A DNA stretch of 51,768 bases, taken from the NCBI RefSeq assembly GCF_022825805.1, contig NZ_JAJDWC010000139.1:1-51768 (forward strand). The letters run 5' to 3'. The notes beneath the pieces are model-generated. The model saw nothing but the letters and a program-made list of their open reading frames with translations, ran no database searches and was not told the origin of the DNA. Position numbers and translations under genes: made by a program. Positions 8,585-17,789 of this stretch are shown in pieces. Position 1 is the stretch's first letter, and each line of letters begins with the position of its first letter. This DNA comes from Phaeobacter sp. (GTDB taxonomy: Bacteria > Pseudomonadota > Alphaproteobacteria > Rhodobacterales > Rhodobacteraceae).

Positions 8585-9140
8585 CGGGACGAACCTCTGT
8601 GACTTCGGGAATATAGTGGCGCAGCAGGTTTTCGATGCCCATCTTAAGCGTCAGTGTCGAAGACGGGCAGCCCGCACAGGCACCTTGCATGTGGAGATAG
8701 ACAACGCCGCGATCAAAACCATGGAAAGTGATGTCCCCACCATCCTGGGCAACAGCAGGACGTACACGGCTGTCCAGCAGTTCTTTGATCTGGTCGACAA
8801 TCTGGCCGTCTTCTCCGGTATGTTCTGCGTGACCTGAGCTTTGGGCAGCGCTTCCGTCCAGCATCACGGGTTTGCCTGACTGGAAATGCTCCATCACCGC
8901 ACCCAGAATGGCTGGTTTGATATGGTCCCATTCCACCGCATCGGCCTTGGTCACAGTGACAAAGTCGTTGCCGAAGAACACGCCGGTTACGCCGGATACG
9001 GCGAAGATGCGTTCTGCAAGCGGGGAGCTGCCAGCGCTTTCGGCGCTTGGGAAGTCAGCGGTTCCCATTTCCAGAACAGTTTGACCCGGCAGAAATTTCA
9101 GCGTCGCCGGGTTGGGCGTGGATTCTGTCTGAATGAACAT
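8574..9140 (-). CDS. NifU family iron-sulfur carrier (NFU type)
   Basis: 188 residues in two domains. An N-terminal Nfu_N domain starts MFIQTESTPNPATLKFLPG. A C-terminal NifU domain carries the Fe-S ligand pair C155-x2-C158 in GACAGCPSS, preceded by RPAVAQDGGDI. Proteins of this layout carry [4Fe-4S] clusters to target enzymes. A strong GGAGG lies 6 bases before the ATG. It is followed by overlapping tsaB and then rimI. The role as carrier rather than primary scaffold is inferred from the domain order, which matches the mitochondrial NFU1 type. Confidence 0.92.
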   Translation of the reverse strand: MFIQTESTPNPATLKFLPGQTVLEMGTADFPSAESAGSSPLAERIFAVSGVTGVFFGNDFVTVTKADAVEWDHIKPAILGAVMEHFQSGKPVMLDGSAAQSSGHAEHTGEDGQIVDQIKELLDSRVRPAVAQDGGDITFHGFDRGVVYLHMQGACAGCPSSTLTLKMGIENLLRHYIPEVTEVRPVAV

Positions 9141-9258
9141 GTCGGGCCTCCTTGAGTGTTGGACGTCATATGCGCACGCAATGCCGCCAAGTCAATGTTT
9201 GGAATGTTTCTAACCTAAAGGGTATGCAAAAGTCGGTCGCGTTGGCGCCGCCCTGTTG

Positions 9259-9714
9259 TCAGGTGATGGCTTCCAGCTTTTCCTTCGACAAATCGCCAGG
9301 CACAATCGTTATCGGCACCGGCAAGCTGCCAGATGATTTGCTGAGCTGGGTAACCAGCGGGCCGGGTCCCTTGCGATCATCCCCAGCGCCGAGCACCAAA
9401 ACGCCGATTTCCGGGTCTGCCTCGATCTGTGCGATGATTTCAGGAACCGCTTCGCCCTCACGGATGACCAGTTCAGGTTCGATCCCCTGACGATCGCGCA
9501 TCCATTTTGCGAATACTTCGAAATGGGCGTGGATCCGTTCGCGCGCTTCTTCGCGCATGACTTCGCCCACGCCAATCCAATGATTGAACTCATCTGGCGG
9601 AATGACAGAGAGGATTTCAACGCCACCGCCTGTGTTTGCCGCCCGCATTGCGGCAAAACGCATCGCATTCAGGCACTCCCGGCTGTCATCAAGTACCACT
9701 AGAAATTTGCGCAT
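9259..9714 (-). CDS. Universal stress protein UspA family
   Basis: 151 residues of a single Usp domain. It begins with the beta-strand KFLVVLDDSRECLNAMRFA, and the conserved aspartate DD is near residue 8. The C-terminal ATP-binding loop is altered: the expected G-x2-G-x9-G(S/T) reads LGAGDDRKGPGPLV...SGSLPVPITIVP. So it is clearly of the family, but ATP binding is uncertain. A GAGGA lies ahead of the ATG. It stands between the NifU-like gene and the aminotransferase, with 118-base and 99-base gaps, and is probably a separate unit. Confidence 0.88.
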   Translation of the reverse strand: MRKFLVVLDDSRECLNAMRFAAMRAANTGGGVEILSVIPPDEFNHWIGVGEVMREEARERIHAHFEVFAKWMRDRQGIEPELVIREGEAVPEIIAQIEADPEIGVLVLGAGDDRKGPGPLVTQLSKSSGSLPVPITIVPGDLSKEKLEAIT

Positions 9715-9813
9715 CTTGTTCCTCTGTTTGGTTCGAAAGGATCATGGCGCAACCAACTGCTTGGCGCAATAGATCAAGCTGTTGTGGAATATCGCGGTTC
9801 GTGGCTGGCCCTA

Positions 9814-10680
9814 TCAAACGGATGTACTGTGCGCCCAGTCCCAATACAGTTCCCGCGCCCGTCGTGCGATGGGGCCCATCTGATAGGTGCGTTCGTCAAA
9901 TGCCGTGATCGGGGTGATTTTGCTCATATTGCCCGTCATGAACACTTCATCGGCTTGCTCAAAATCATGGTAGTTGAGAACCGTTTCATGGACCGTGATG
10001 CCGTCAGCGCGCAGATTTGCGATATGGCGTGCCCGCGTGATGCCCGCGAGAAATGTGCCGTTGGCAATCGGCGTGAACACCTCACCGTCGCGCGCCATGA
10101 AGATATTCGCGGTGGCCGTTTCGGCGACATTGCCCATCGCGTCCAGCGCGAGCGCATTGGTGAACCCTTTGGCCCGCGCTTCGCGTAGCATGCGGGCATT
10201 GTTGGGATAGAGGCATCCGGCCTTCGCATTGACCACGGCGTTTTCCAACACGGGTCGGCGAAAGGATGTGCGGGTCACTGTTGCGGAGGCCGCACTGGAC
10301 GGCATCGCGATTTCCTCCAGACACATGGCAAATTGTGTCGTCTCGGGCCCCGGCGCGATCGTCGTCGCGTCACCGTCTGCGGCCCAGTACATGGGCCGGA
10401 TGTAAACGGCCGCGTCTTTGCCAAAGGATTTCAACCCCTCAATGGCAATGTCGACCATCTCGCTTTCGCTGATGGTGGGGGCCATCATCAGGGCCTCGGC
10501 GGACGCATTGACCCGTCTGCAATGCAGGTCGAGATCCGGGGTCACACCGTCAAACAAGCGCGCGCCATCAAACACCGAAGAGCCAAGCCAGGCGGCGTGG
10601 TCTGCGGCCTTCATGATAGGAACATCGCCATCGTGCCAGGTGCCGTTGAAATAGGTGCGGATGTTTGAGCTGATGGCCAT
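9814..10680 (-). CDS. Branched-chain amino acid aminotransferase-like class IV PLP enzyme
   Basis: About 288 residues, near the family norm. Class IV features are the opening SSVFDGARLFDG, the PLP lysine in VVNAKAGCLYPNN around residue 160, and the cofactor segment GNVAETATANIFM near residue 195, followed by GTFLAGITRARHI. It interconverts branched-chain amino acids and their 2-oxo acids, or acts on a related substrate such as D-amino acids. The ATG at 10680 was chosen because GGAGAGAG lies just ahead and homologues start MA(I/V)xxNIRTYFNG. It is on the same strand as the neighbouring paa block but 145 bases after it, so it is probably separate. Confidence 0.87.
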   Translation of the reverse strand: MAISSNIRTYFNGTWHDGDVPIMKAADHAAWLGSSVFDGARLFDGVTPDLDLHCRRVNASAEALMMAPTISESEMVDIAIEGLKSFGKDAAVYIRPMYWAADGDATTIAPGPETTQFAMCLEEIAMPSSAASATVTRTSFRRPVLENAVVNAKAGCLYPNNARMLREARAKGFTNALALDAMGNVAETATANIFMARDGEVFTPIANGTFLAGITRARHIANLRADGITVHETVLNYHDFEQADEVFMTGNMSKITPITAFDERTYQMGPIARRARELYWDWAHSTSV

Positions 10681-10825
10681 TTCGTCTCTCTCCTGGCAAA
10701 AGGCACGGTTCGATGTGTTGGCCCAGCGGCCCACCGGCACCTGAAATCTGTGCGGTTCAACACTGATCGTCAAAACCTAGGCGCGATTAGGTCAGTCGTC
10801 CATACCTTTTGGGCGCTGCAATGCT

Positions 10826-11899
10826 CTACTGGTCGTAGTCGACGACCAGCCTGTCGCTCAGGGCATAGGCTTGGCAGGATAGGATATAGCCCTTTTCGAC
10901 TTCGTAGTCTTCGAGAGCGTGGTTCGCGACCATTTCCACCTCGCCTTCCAGCACCCGGCAGCGGCAGGTCGAGCAGACCCCGGCCTTGCAGGCAAATGGG
11001 GCGTCCAAAGCGTTGCTGAGGGCTGCATCCAAAATAGTGGTGTCTTTTGGCAGCGTGACCGACTGTGTGGCGCCATCCAGCGTGATCCGCATTACCGTTT
11101 CCTGCACGGTATCAGATGCGCTGATGTCACTAACCTGGCGTTTGGCGCGACCGGGTTGGGCGGAGGCGAACAGTTCAAACTTGATCTGATCGTCGGCCAG
11201 ACCAGCGGTGCACAGGGCGCTGGCGATGCCTAGCATCATGGGTTCTGGCCCGCAGATGAACGCAGTGTCGACGGATTGCGGATCAATCCAATGCTCGAAC
11301 AACTGGGCGCATTTTTCTTCTGTGACGAGGCCGGTGAACAGATCAATGTCCTGGCTATCGGTTTCGAGGATGTGGATGACGTTCAGCCGACCCATGTAGA
11401 GGTTCTTTAGATCCTCCAATTCCTCGCGGAACATGATCGTGTTGATGCCCTTGTTGGCGTAAACCAGCGTGAAACTTGATTGGGGTTCTGTTGCCAATGT
11501 GGTCTTGAGGATCGACAGCACCGGGGTAATGCCAGATCCTCCTGCAAAGCCGAGGTAGTGTTTTTCGGCATCTGCCTCCAGCTCGGTGAAGAAGCTGCCC
11601 ATGGGTCGCATCGCCTGCAGGCGGTCGCCTGGTTTCAGCTCTGTGTTGGCCCATGTTGAAAAAGCGCCACCGGCGACGCGCTTAATGCCCACCTGCAAAA
11701 TACCGTCGTCGGTTCCGGCACAGATTGAATAGCTGCGGCGCAGTTCTTCTCCGTTGAAGTCACGACGAAACGTGAGATACTGACCCTGGGTGAATGCAAA
11801 ATCTCCGGTATCACCGTTCACGGGTTTCAGTGACACCACCACCGCATCTCGGATGGTTTTGCGGACATCTGTTACCTCTAGGTCGTGAAAGCGCGCCAT
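10826..11899 (-). CDS. paaE: Phenylacetyl-CoA epoxidase subunit PaaE (reductase)
   Basis: 357 residues with the ferredoxin-NADP reductase fold in front and a plant-type [2Fe-2S] ferredoxin at the C-terminus. Visible are the FAD site RRSYSIC near residue 55, the NAD(P) loop GFAGGSGITPVLSIL, and the cluster cysteines in ACKAGVCSTCRCRVLEG with the last one in LSCQAY. PaaE passes electrons from NADPH to the di-iron PaaA-PaaC core that epoxidises phenylacetyl-CoA. The start at 11899 gives the usual MARFHDL N-terminus and lies 10 bases after the paaD stop. It is the last gene of the paa block. Confidence 0.95.
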   Translation of the reverse strand: MARFHDLEVTDVRKTIRDAVVVSLKPVNGDTGDFAFTQGQYLTFRRDFNGEELRRSYSICAGTDDGILQVGIKRVAGGAFSTWANTELKPGDRLQAMRPMGSFFTELEADAEKHYLGFAGGSGITPVLSILKTTLATEPQSSFTLVYANKGINTIMFREELEDLKNLYMGRLNVIHILETDSQDIDLFTGLVTEEKCAQLFEHWIDPQSVDTAFICGPEPMMLGIASALCTAGLADDQIKFELFASAQPGRAKRQVSDISASDTVQETVMRITLDGATQSVTLPKDTTILDAALSNALDAPFACKAGVCSTCRCRVLEGEVEMVANHALEDYEVEKGYILSCQAYALSDRLVVDYDQ

Positions 11900-11909
11900 C
11901 AGGGCCTCC

Positions 11910-12383
11910 TTAGATGCACTTGAAATAATCAAAGGGTTCGAGGCAGTCACCGCACCGCCAATGCGCCTTGCAGGGAGTGGAGCCAAACTGGCTCACCTTG
12001 CTGACATTTTTGCTCCCGCATTGGGGGCAGCGTTGCGGTCCTCCGGACGGTTGCGGCGGGGCAATACCATAGCCTTCCAGTTTGGCTTTGCCCTTCTCGG
12101 ACAACCAATCTGTGGTCCAGGGCGGGGCGATCTGCGTCTTCAATTGCAGATCAGAAATGCCATGGTCGCGCAGTGCTGTTTCGATATCGAGATTGATGAC
12201 AGCGGTGGCAGGGCAGCCAGAGTAGGTCGGGGTCACAGTGACAACCAATGTGGTGTCGGCCCATGCCACATCTCGGATCACCCCAAGATCGACCAGGGAA
12301 ATCACCGGTATTTCCGGATCAGGCACGGCATCCAACCAGTCCCAGATCTGCGCAATGCTTGGCTGTGATGTCATCTCGCTCAT
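11910..12383 (-). CDS. paaD: Phenylacetate degradation protein PaaD (Fe-S assembly, DUF59 family)
   Basis: 157 residues. An N-terminal MIP18/DUF59 domain (DPEIPVISLVDLGVIRDV, then PTYSGCPAT) is followed by a C-terminal cysteine-rich segment with CPQCGS and CKAHWRCGDCLEPF. PaaD is required for a functional phenylacetyl-CoA epoxidase, probably in maturation of its iron cofactor. Position between paaC and paaE matches the common gene order. The 89-base gap to paaC (12384-12472) holds nothing recognisable. Confidence 0.93.
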   Translation of the reverse strand: MSEMTSQPSIAQIWDWLDAVPDPEIPVISLVDLGVIRDVAWADTTLVVTVTPTYSGCPATAVINLDIETALRDHGISDLQLKTQIAPPWTTDWLSEKGKAKLEGYGIAPPQPSGGPQRCPQCGSKNVSKVSQFGSTPCKAHWRCGDCLEPFDYFKCI

Positions 12384-12472
12384 GCTGCGTCCTGTTTGAT
12401 CGATTTGCGGCTGGGCGATCCTGTTTGGTTCCGGCCAGATCTCTGTTCCAGCGGGTCAGGCCGGTGCAGAAA

Positions 12473-13234
12473 TCACCACTGGCATCCGGGATAGGCCCGC
12501 TGCAGCCATTGCATTTGCGTCAGCAAATGACCCAGATGTTCGGTGTGCATGGCACCACTGCGTCCGCCTTTGTGGGCGAAGCGGCTGTCAGGGATTGTAA
12601 GTGTCGCCTCGCTCAATACCCGTAACAAGACCGCGTCATATTCCTCGCGCAGCGATGCAGGATCAGGGGCCACACCCGCTTTGGCCAGAACGACGTCGAC
12701 ATCATCTGATTGGAACATTTCCCCGACGTAGGGCCAGAGATAATCCAGCGCAGCCTGCATCCGGTTGTGGCTTTCTTCGGTGCCATCGCCAAGTCCAACA
12801 ACCGTATCCGCAGACCGTTCCAAATGGTATGCCGCCTCTTTGGAGGCTTTGGCCGCGATCGCCGCAACGCGTTCGTCGGAGGATTTGGTCAGGTGGCCCA
12901 GTTGGATCGAATGCCATGTATCGAATAGAAACTGCCGCATCAGCGTGCGCCCGAAATCTTCGTTCGGGATCTCGCAGAGCAAAAGATTGCGGAAATCCCA
13001 AGCGTCGCGCAAAAAGGCGAGATCATCGGCAGACTGCCCCTTGTCCTCGATCTCGGCGGCCAGCCCCAACCACATTTGCGTCTGACCAATCAGATCCAGC
13101 GCCGTATTTGCAAGCGCGATGTCTTCTTCCAGCACTGGCGCATGACCGCACCATTCGCTGACCCGATGGCCAAGGATCAGGGTGTTGTCTCCCATGCGCA
13201 GAAGAAATTGATACATAGCCGCATCAAAGGTCAT
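12473..13234 (-). CDS. paaC: Phenylacetyl-CoA epoxidase subunit PaaC (structural)
   Basis: 253 residues of the ferritin-like PaaA/PaaC family. The opening (YQFLLRMGDNTLILGHRVSEWCGHAPVLEEDIALAN) and the segment AAKASKEAAYHLERS near residue 130 are typical. PaaC is the non-catalytic partner that holds the PaaA di-iron subunit. Its ATG overlaps the paaB stop by one base (TAATG), which implies coupled translation. Confidence 0.94.
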   Translation of the reverse strand: MTFDAAMYQFLLRMGDNTLILGHRVSEWCGHAPVLEEDIALANTALDLIGQTQMWLGLAAEIEDKGQSADDLAFLRDAWDFRNLLLCEIPNEDFGRTLMRQFLFDTWHSIQLGHLTKSSDERVAAIAAKASKEAAYHLERSADTVVGLGDGTEESHNRMQAALDYLWPYVGEMFQSDDVDVVLAKAGVAPDPASLREEYDAVLLRVLSEATLTIPDSRFAHKGGRSGAMHTEHLGHLLTQMQWLQRAYPGCQW

Positions 13235-13524
13235 TACATGGCTCCCACTTCATCGGGAATGTCGAAGAAGGTCGGGTGGCGGTAGACTTTGCTCTCCGAA
13301 GGTTCGTAGAGCGGTCCCTTGTCGCTGGGCGAAGAGGCGGAGATTTGATTGGCCTCGACCACCCAGATCGATACGCCTTCGTTACGCCGAGTATAGACAT
13401 CGCGCGCGTTCTTGATCGCCATTTCGGCGTCCGGAGCGTGCAACGATCCGACGTGGCGATGGCTCAGGCCATGTTGGCCACGGATGAAGACTTCCCACAG
13501 GGGCCATTCGTTTTTCATCATCAA
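13234..13524 (-). CDS. paaB: Phenylacetyl-CoA epoxidase subunit PaaB
   Basis: 96 residues, the usual length. WPLWEVFIRGQHGLSHRHVGSLHAPD at the start and VYRRxxEG-like VYTRRNEGVSIWVV in the middle are family hallmarks. PaaB is a small bridging subunit of the PaaABCE multicomponent oxygenase. It lies between paaA, after a 60-base gap, and paaC, with which it overlaps by one base. Confidence 0.95.
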   Translation of the reverse strand: MMMKNEWPLWEVFIRGQHGLSHRHVGSLHAPDAEMAIKNARDVYTRRNEGVSIWVVEANQISASSPSDKGPLYEPSESKVYRHPTFFDIPDEVGAM

Positions 13525-13584
13525 TCCTCCTGGCTGCGGTGCGGCTCTGCGTGTCTTGCATGTGGCGGCACCAAAGGCTTGGGC

Positions 13585-14562
13585 TTATTCTGCCGCCATT
13601 TTACGTGCGGTACGCTTGCGGGCATGGGCCAACAGGCCGTCTCTGACCCAGGCTCCCTCGTCCCAGGCCTTGTTGCGTGCGGCCAAGCGGTCCGTGTTGC
13701 AAGGGCCGTTGCCTTTCAGCACCTCGTAGAATTCTGTCCAATCCGGGTCGGTGAAATCATAATGCCCACGCGCCTCGTTCCACTTCAAATCGGGGTCTGG
13801 CACGGTCAGGCCTAGATACTCGGCTTGCGGCACAGTCTGATCGACAAATTTCTGACGCAGCTCATCGTTGGTGTTCATCTTGATTTTCCAAGCCATGGAC
13901 TGGGCGGAGTGAACGGAGTCCTTATCCGATGGGCCAAACATCATCAGCGAGGGATACCAGAGCCGATTGAGTGCATCCTGCGCCATCTTTTTCTGCGCGT
14001 CAGATCCTTCCGCCATGCGGCGAATGGCGTCATAGCCCTGACGCTGATGGAAGCTTTCTTCCTTACAGATACGGATCATGGCGCGTGAATAAGGACCATA
14101 GGAGGTGCGCTGCAATGGCACCTGATTCATGATCGCGGCCCCGTCCACCAGCCATCCAACGGCACCGATGTCAGCCCAGTTCAGGGTCGGGTAGTTGAAA
14201 ATCGACGAATACTTCATGCGCCCATCAAGCAGCATTTCCGTCAGCTCGTCCCGGGACACGCCGAGCGTTTCGGCAGCACCATAGAGATACAGGCCATGGC
14301 CTGCCTCATCCTGCACCTTCGCCAACAAAATGGCTTTGCGCTCCAAGGTGGGGGCGCGGGTGATCCAGTTGCCTTCTGGCAGCTGCCCGACGATTTCTGA
14401 ATGTGCGTGCTGACCGATCTGACGGATCAGCGTCTTGCGATAGCCTTCTGGCATCCAGTCCTTGGGCTCAATCTTCTCGCCCGCGTCGATGCGCGCCTGA
14501 AAGGCGGCAAGCTGTTCTGGATCATCCTGGGTCGCTTCTGATTTGATCATCTGAGCATACAT
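13585..14562 (-). CDS. paaA: Phenylacetyl-CoA epoxidase catalytic subunit PaaA
   Basis: 325 residues of the di-iron ferritin-like oxygenase. Likely iron ligands are present in DEAGHG (E86, H89) and [10 protein letters not shown] (E168 or E169, H172). The helix [16 protein letters not shown] is strongly conserved in the family. PaaA inserts one oxygen atom of O2 into the ring of phenylacetyl-CoA to give the 1,2-epoxide. It follows paaJ by about 23 bases and precedes paaB. The second methionine (residue 5) is an alternative start. Confidence 0.96.
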   Translation of the reverse strand: MYAQMIKSEATQDDPEQLAAFQARIDAGEKIEPKDWMPEGYRKTLIRQIGQHAHSEIVGQLPEGNWITRAPTLERKAILLAKVQDEAGHGLYLYGAAETLGVSRDELTEMLLDGRMKYSSIFNYPTLNWADIGAVGWLVDGAAIMNQVPLQRTSYGPYSRAMIRICKEESFHQRQGYDAIRRMAEGSDAQKKMAQDALNRLWYPSLMMFGPSDKDSVHSAQSMAWKIKMNTNDELRQKFVDQTVPQAEYLGLTVPDPDLKWNEARGHYDFTDPDWTEFYEVLKGNGPCNTDRLAARNKAWDEGAWVRDGLLAHARKRTARKMAAE

Positions 14563-14585
14563 ATCTTGGATCTCCCTATGGCGGG

Positions 14586-15788
14586 TTACACGCGTTCAAG
14601 GATAAGGGCGGTGCCTTGACCAACGCCAACGCACATGGTGCACAACGCATAGCGTCCGCCGGTGCGCTGCAGCTGATAGGCGGCGGTCACCACCAGTCTC
14701 GCTCCGGACATACCCAGAGGGTGACCAAGAGCGATTGCTCCGCCGTTTGGATTAACATGGGGTGCATCATCAGGAAGTCCAAGTTCCCGCAGCGTCGCCA
14801 ATCCCTGTGCGGCGAAGGCCTCGTTCAGCTCGATCACATCCATCTGATCGATGCTCAAACCGCAGCGCGCCAGCACTTTGCGGGTGGCAGGCACAGGGCC
14901 GATCCCCATGACACGTGGGGCAACACCCGCGGCTGCGGCTCCAACAATCCGTGCCAGCGGCTTCAGACCATTTTGCTGCGCAGCGCGTTCACTGGCCATC
15001 AAAATCGCAGCCGCACCATCATTCACACCAGAGGCATTGCCGGCCGTCACCGTCTTGTCGGACCCGTTGATCGGTTTCAGCGCGGCCAGCTTCTCCGCCG
15101 TCGTGCTGGGGCGAGGATGTTCATCTTCTGCAAAAACAACCGCCTCTCCCTTGCGCTGGGGCAGGGTGACAGGGATGATCTCCCGCTCAAAGATCCCGGC
15201 GGCCTGCGCCTTGGCCCACCGTTCCTGACTGCGCGCGGCAAATGCATCCTGATCCGCACGTGACACGCCATAGTCTTCGGCGACGTTATCGGCTGTCTGT
15301 GGCATGGAATCGATGCCATACATCTCTTCCATCTTCGGATTGACAAAGCGCCAACCAATCGTCGTGTCATAAACCGCATTGGCTCGGCCAAAGGCTGCAC
15401 TGGCTTTGGGCATCACGAAAGGCGCGCGTGTCATGCTTTCGACGCCGCCAGCGATGGCCAGGTCATAGTCTCCGGCCCGAATGCCACGAGAGACCATGCC
15501 AACCGCATCCATGCCCGAAGCACAAAGGCGGTTGATCGTCGTTCCGGGTACCGAGGGTGGAAGACCCGCCAGCAACGCGGCCATCCGTGCGACATTGCGA
15601 TTGCTCTCACCCGCTTGGTTGGCATCGCCAAGGATCACATCATCCAAACTGTCCCATGCGACGTTTAGGTTGCGATCTTTCAAGGCCGCGATGGGCAAGG
15701 CCGCCAAATCGTCGGTCCGCAGCGTGCTGAGAGCGCCGCCGTAGCGCCCAATGGGGGTCCTGACTGCATCGCAGATAAAGGCATCCAT
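14586..15788 (-). CDS. paaJ: 3-oxoadipyl-CoA / acetyl-CoA acyltransferase (PaaJ/PcaF-like thiolase)
   Basis: 400 residues of a thiolase with all three catalytic elements: nucleophile C89 in INRLCASGM, the histidine in [16 protein letters not shown], and the second cysteine in [14 protein letters not shown]. The N-terminus [20 protein letters not shown] is that of 3-oxoadipyl-CoA thiolases, which cleave 3-oxoadipyl-CoA (or its dehydro form) to succinyl-CoA and acetyl-CoA. That is the last step of both phenylacetate and beta-ketoadipate degradation. Its place at the head of the paa block supports paaJ over a general thiolase. The start at 15788 has GGAGACAG ahead; the longer frame lacks support. 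Confidence 0.88.
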   Translation of the reverse strand: MDAFICDAVRTPIGRYGGALSTLRTDDLAALPIAALKDRNLNVAWDSLDDVILGDANQAGESNRNVARMAALLAGLPPSVPGTTINRLCASGMDAVGMVSRGIRAGDYDLAIAGGVESMTRAPFVMPKASAAFGRANAVYDTTIGWRFVNPKMEEMYGIDSMPQTADNVAEDYGVSRADQDAFAARSQERWAKAQAAGIFEREIIPVTLPQRKGEAVVFAEDEHPRPSTTAEKLAALKPINGSDKTVTAGNASGVNDGAAAILMASERAAQQNGLKPLARIVGAAAAGVAPRVMGIGPVPATRKVLARCGLSIDQMDVIELNEAFAAQGLATLRELGLPDDAPHVNPNGGAIALGHPLGMSGARLVVTAAYQLQRTGGRYALCTMCVGVGQGTALILERV

Positions 15789-15821
15789 GCTTACGTCTGT
15801 CTCCTGTGAAGGCTCATTAAG

Positions 15822-15837
15822 CCGACCGTTCAGTTGG
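15822..15837. promoter_or_regulatory. Imperfect palindrome upstream of paaJ, candidate TetR-type operator
   Basis: CCGACCGTTCAGTTGG is an imperfect dyad, with most positions matching its own complement. It lies 34 bases ahead of the paaJ start. Regulators of CoA-ester degradation pathways in the TetR family (PaaR type) often bind sites with CCGACCG/CGGTTGG arms, so this is a reasonable paa operator. No TetR gene is in the window. Confidence 0.4.
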
Positions 15838-15987
15838 TGATACGCCTGACCGCGATTCGAGGCAAGATATATGTAACTCAAAAATACATATGAAAATAAT
15901 TTTGTAACACATTAAGTCGGAGCGTTGACTGGTTTCGCGGTTGACTAAGCGCTCAGGTCGGCGTGCAATCAGCGCTGAAGGCGATTG

Positions 15988-17649
15988 ATGACGGGCATAG
16001 CAATGAACATTCTCTACATTATGTTTGACCAACTGCGGTTCGACTATCTCAGCTGCGCTGGGCATCCACATTTGGAGACACCGCATATGGACGCTCTGGC
16101 GGCCAAGGGGATGCGCTTCACCCGGGCCTACGTGCAGTCTCCCACCTGCGGATCTTCGCGTATGTCGAGCTACACCGGCCGTTATCCTTCGTCCCACGGT
16201 GTTCAGTTCAACGGCTACCCGTTGCGGGTGGGCGAGTGGACCATGGGCGATCACCTGCGCAAAGCGGGCATGAGCTGTCATTTGATTGGCAAGACCCACA
16301 TGGTCGCAGATGCCGAGGGCCTCGAACGGCTCGGTCTGGCGCCGGACAGTCTGATTGGTGTGCGCCAAACCGAATGCGGGTTTGATCCCTTCGTGCGCGA
16401 TGATGGCCTCTGGGCCGAGGGGCCGGATGGGTTCTACGATCAGAAACGCAGCCCCTATAACGCGTTTCTGCAGGCCAAAGGCTATCCAGGGGACAACCCC
16501 TGGCGTGATTTTGCCAATGCTGCTGTGGAGAATGGCGACATCGCTTCCGGCTGGTTCATGGTCAACGCCAACAAGCCCGCCAATATCGCAGAAGAGGACA
16601 GCGAAACGCCCTGGCTGACAAGCGAAGCGATCCGGTTCATGGAGGAGGCAGAGGCCAACTCGGACCAGCCATGGTGTGCGCATCTCAGCTATATCAAACC
16701 GCATTGGCCCTACATTGTGCCAGCCCCCTACCACGATATGTATGGGCCAGAACATGTGTTGCCCGCGGTGCGTGCTGCTGCGGAAAAAGACGACGCACAT
16801 CCAGTTTTTGCGGGCATGATGGCCAACCGGATCGGCGAAAGCTTCAGTCGTGATGATGTCCGGGAACGTGTCATCCCCGCCTATATGGGGCTGATCAAAC
16901 AGGCAGATGATCAGATGGGGCGCTTGTTTGCCTGGATGGAAGCGACTGGCAGAATGAAAGACACGATGATCGTCATCACGTCGGATCATGGCGACTATCT
17001 GGGCGACCATTGGCTGGGAGAGAAGAATCTGTTCCACGAGCCTTCTATCAAGGTCCCGCTGATCATCTATGATCCCCGCCCAGAGGCGAATGACACACGT
17101 GGAACGACCTGTGACGCTCTTGTCGAAGCCATTGACCTGTTGCCAACCTTCCTGGATGTCGCAGGCGGCACCCCTGCGCCCCATATCCTCGAAGGTCGCT
17201 CGCTCAGCCCCTGGCTCCGCGGTGAATGCCCGTCATGGCGGGACTATGCGATGGCGGAGTTTGACTATTCCACCATGCCACTGTGCGAGAAACTTGGCCT
17301 GGCCCCGAAAGACGCGCGCCTGTTCATGATCACGGATCAGCGCTGGAAATTCATGCATGCCGAAGGCGGGTTGCGCCCGATGCTGTTTGATCTGCGGGAC
17401 GACCCTGATGAATTGGTGGATCTTGGGGCCTCAGAACAGCATCAGCCTGTACTCGATCTGATGTATGATCGGCTACAAGACTGGGCCTTGAGGATGTCGC
17501 AGCGGATCACCCTGTCAGATGCGCAGATCATCGCACGGCGCGGAAAATCCGACCGTAAGGGGATCTTGTTGGGACTCTACGAACCCGAAGAGGTCGCGCC
17601 GGAGTTGACCGAAAAATACCGCGGCCCCGTACCAAAACGGAACAGCTGA
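15988..17649 (+). CDS. Sulfatase family hydrolase (formylglycine type)
   Basis: 553 residues of the alkaline phosphatase/arylsulfatase superfamily. C54-G-S-S-R58 fits the C-x-S-x-R signature whose cysteine is converted to formylglycine. The Ca-binding aspartate is in YIMFDQLR near residue 14, and the second metal site is in TSDHGDYLGDH near residue 332. GKTHM matches the lysine/histidine loop. No signal peptide is seen, so it is probably cytoplasmic. The substrate is unknown; choline-O-sulfatase and phosphonate monoester hydrolase are related folds. The ATG at 15988 has GAAGG 6 bases ahead; 16003 is an alternative. It is divergent from paaJ and followed by a GntR regulator. Confidence 0.87.
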   Translation: MTGIAMNILYIMFDQLRFDYLSCAGHPHLETPHMDALAAKGMRFTRAYVQSPTCGSSRMSSYTGRYPSSHGVQFNGYPLRVGEWTMGDHLRKAGMSCHLIGKTHMVADAEGLERLGLAPDSLIGVRQTECGFDPFVRDDGLWAEGPDGFYDQKRSPYNAFLQAKGYPGDNPWRDFANAAVENGDIASGWFMVNANKPANIAEEDSETPWLTSEAIRFMEEAEANSDQPWCAHLSYIKPHWPYIVPAPYHDMYGPEHVLPAVRAAAEKDDAHPVFAGMMANRIGESFSRDDVRERVIPAYMGLIKQADDQMGRLFAWMEATGRMKDTMIVITSDHGDYLGDHWLGEKNLFHEPSIKVPLIIYDPRPEANDTRGTTCDALVEAIDLLPTFLDVAGGTPAPHILEGRSLSPWLRGECPSWRDYAMAEFDYSTMPLCEKLGLAPKDARLFMITDQRWKFMHAEGGLRPMLFDLRDDPDELVDLGASEQHQPVLDLMYDRLQDWALRMSQRITLSDAQIIARRGKSDRKGILLGLYEPEEVAPELTEKYRGPVPKRNS

Positions 17650-17655
17650 TCCGTC

Positions 17656-17706
17656 ATCTTTCCAAAAATACTCCGGGGGAGCCCGAAAGGGCGGGGGCAG
17701 AGCCCC
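17656..17706 (+). repeat. Rhodobacterales-type intergenic palindromic element
   Basis: After the sulfatase stop the sequence runs through ATCTTTCCAAAAATACTC and two adjacent small hairpins: GCCC-GAAA-GGGC at 17681-17692 and GGGGC-AGA-GCCCC at 17694-17706. I associate this wording with a common intergenic repeat of Roseobacter-group genomes. It may serve as the 3' end of the sulfatase transcript. Only one copy is present in the window. Confidence 0.55.
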
Positions 17707-17789
17707 AATCGGCGTGGCAGTTGCTTGTCGCCCGATTGCCTTGCGTGCGTCGGCCTTTTAGACTGGCGTCGTGACGTAAAGGGGCAGCA

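Noticed and set aside
9259..9714. Linking the universal stress protein gene to the NifU-tsaB-rimI unit
   Set aside because: A 118-base gap and a separate ribosome site and promoter-like space before NifU make co-transcription uncertain, so they were kept as separate units.
15817..17184. 455-codon minus-strand frame opposite the sulfatase gene
   Set aside because: The plus strand encodes a sulfatase with its catalytic motif and metal ligands. The opposite frame shows no domain.
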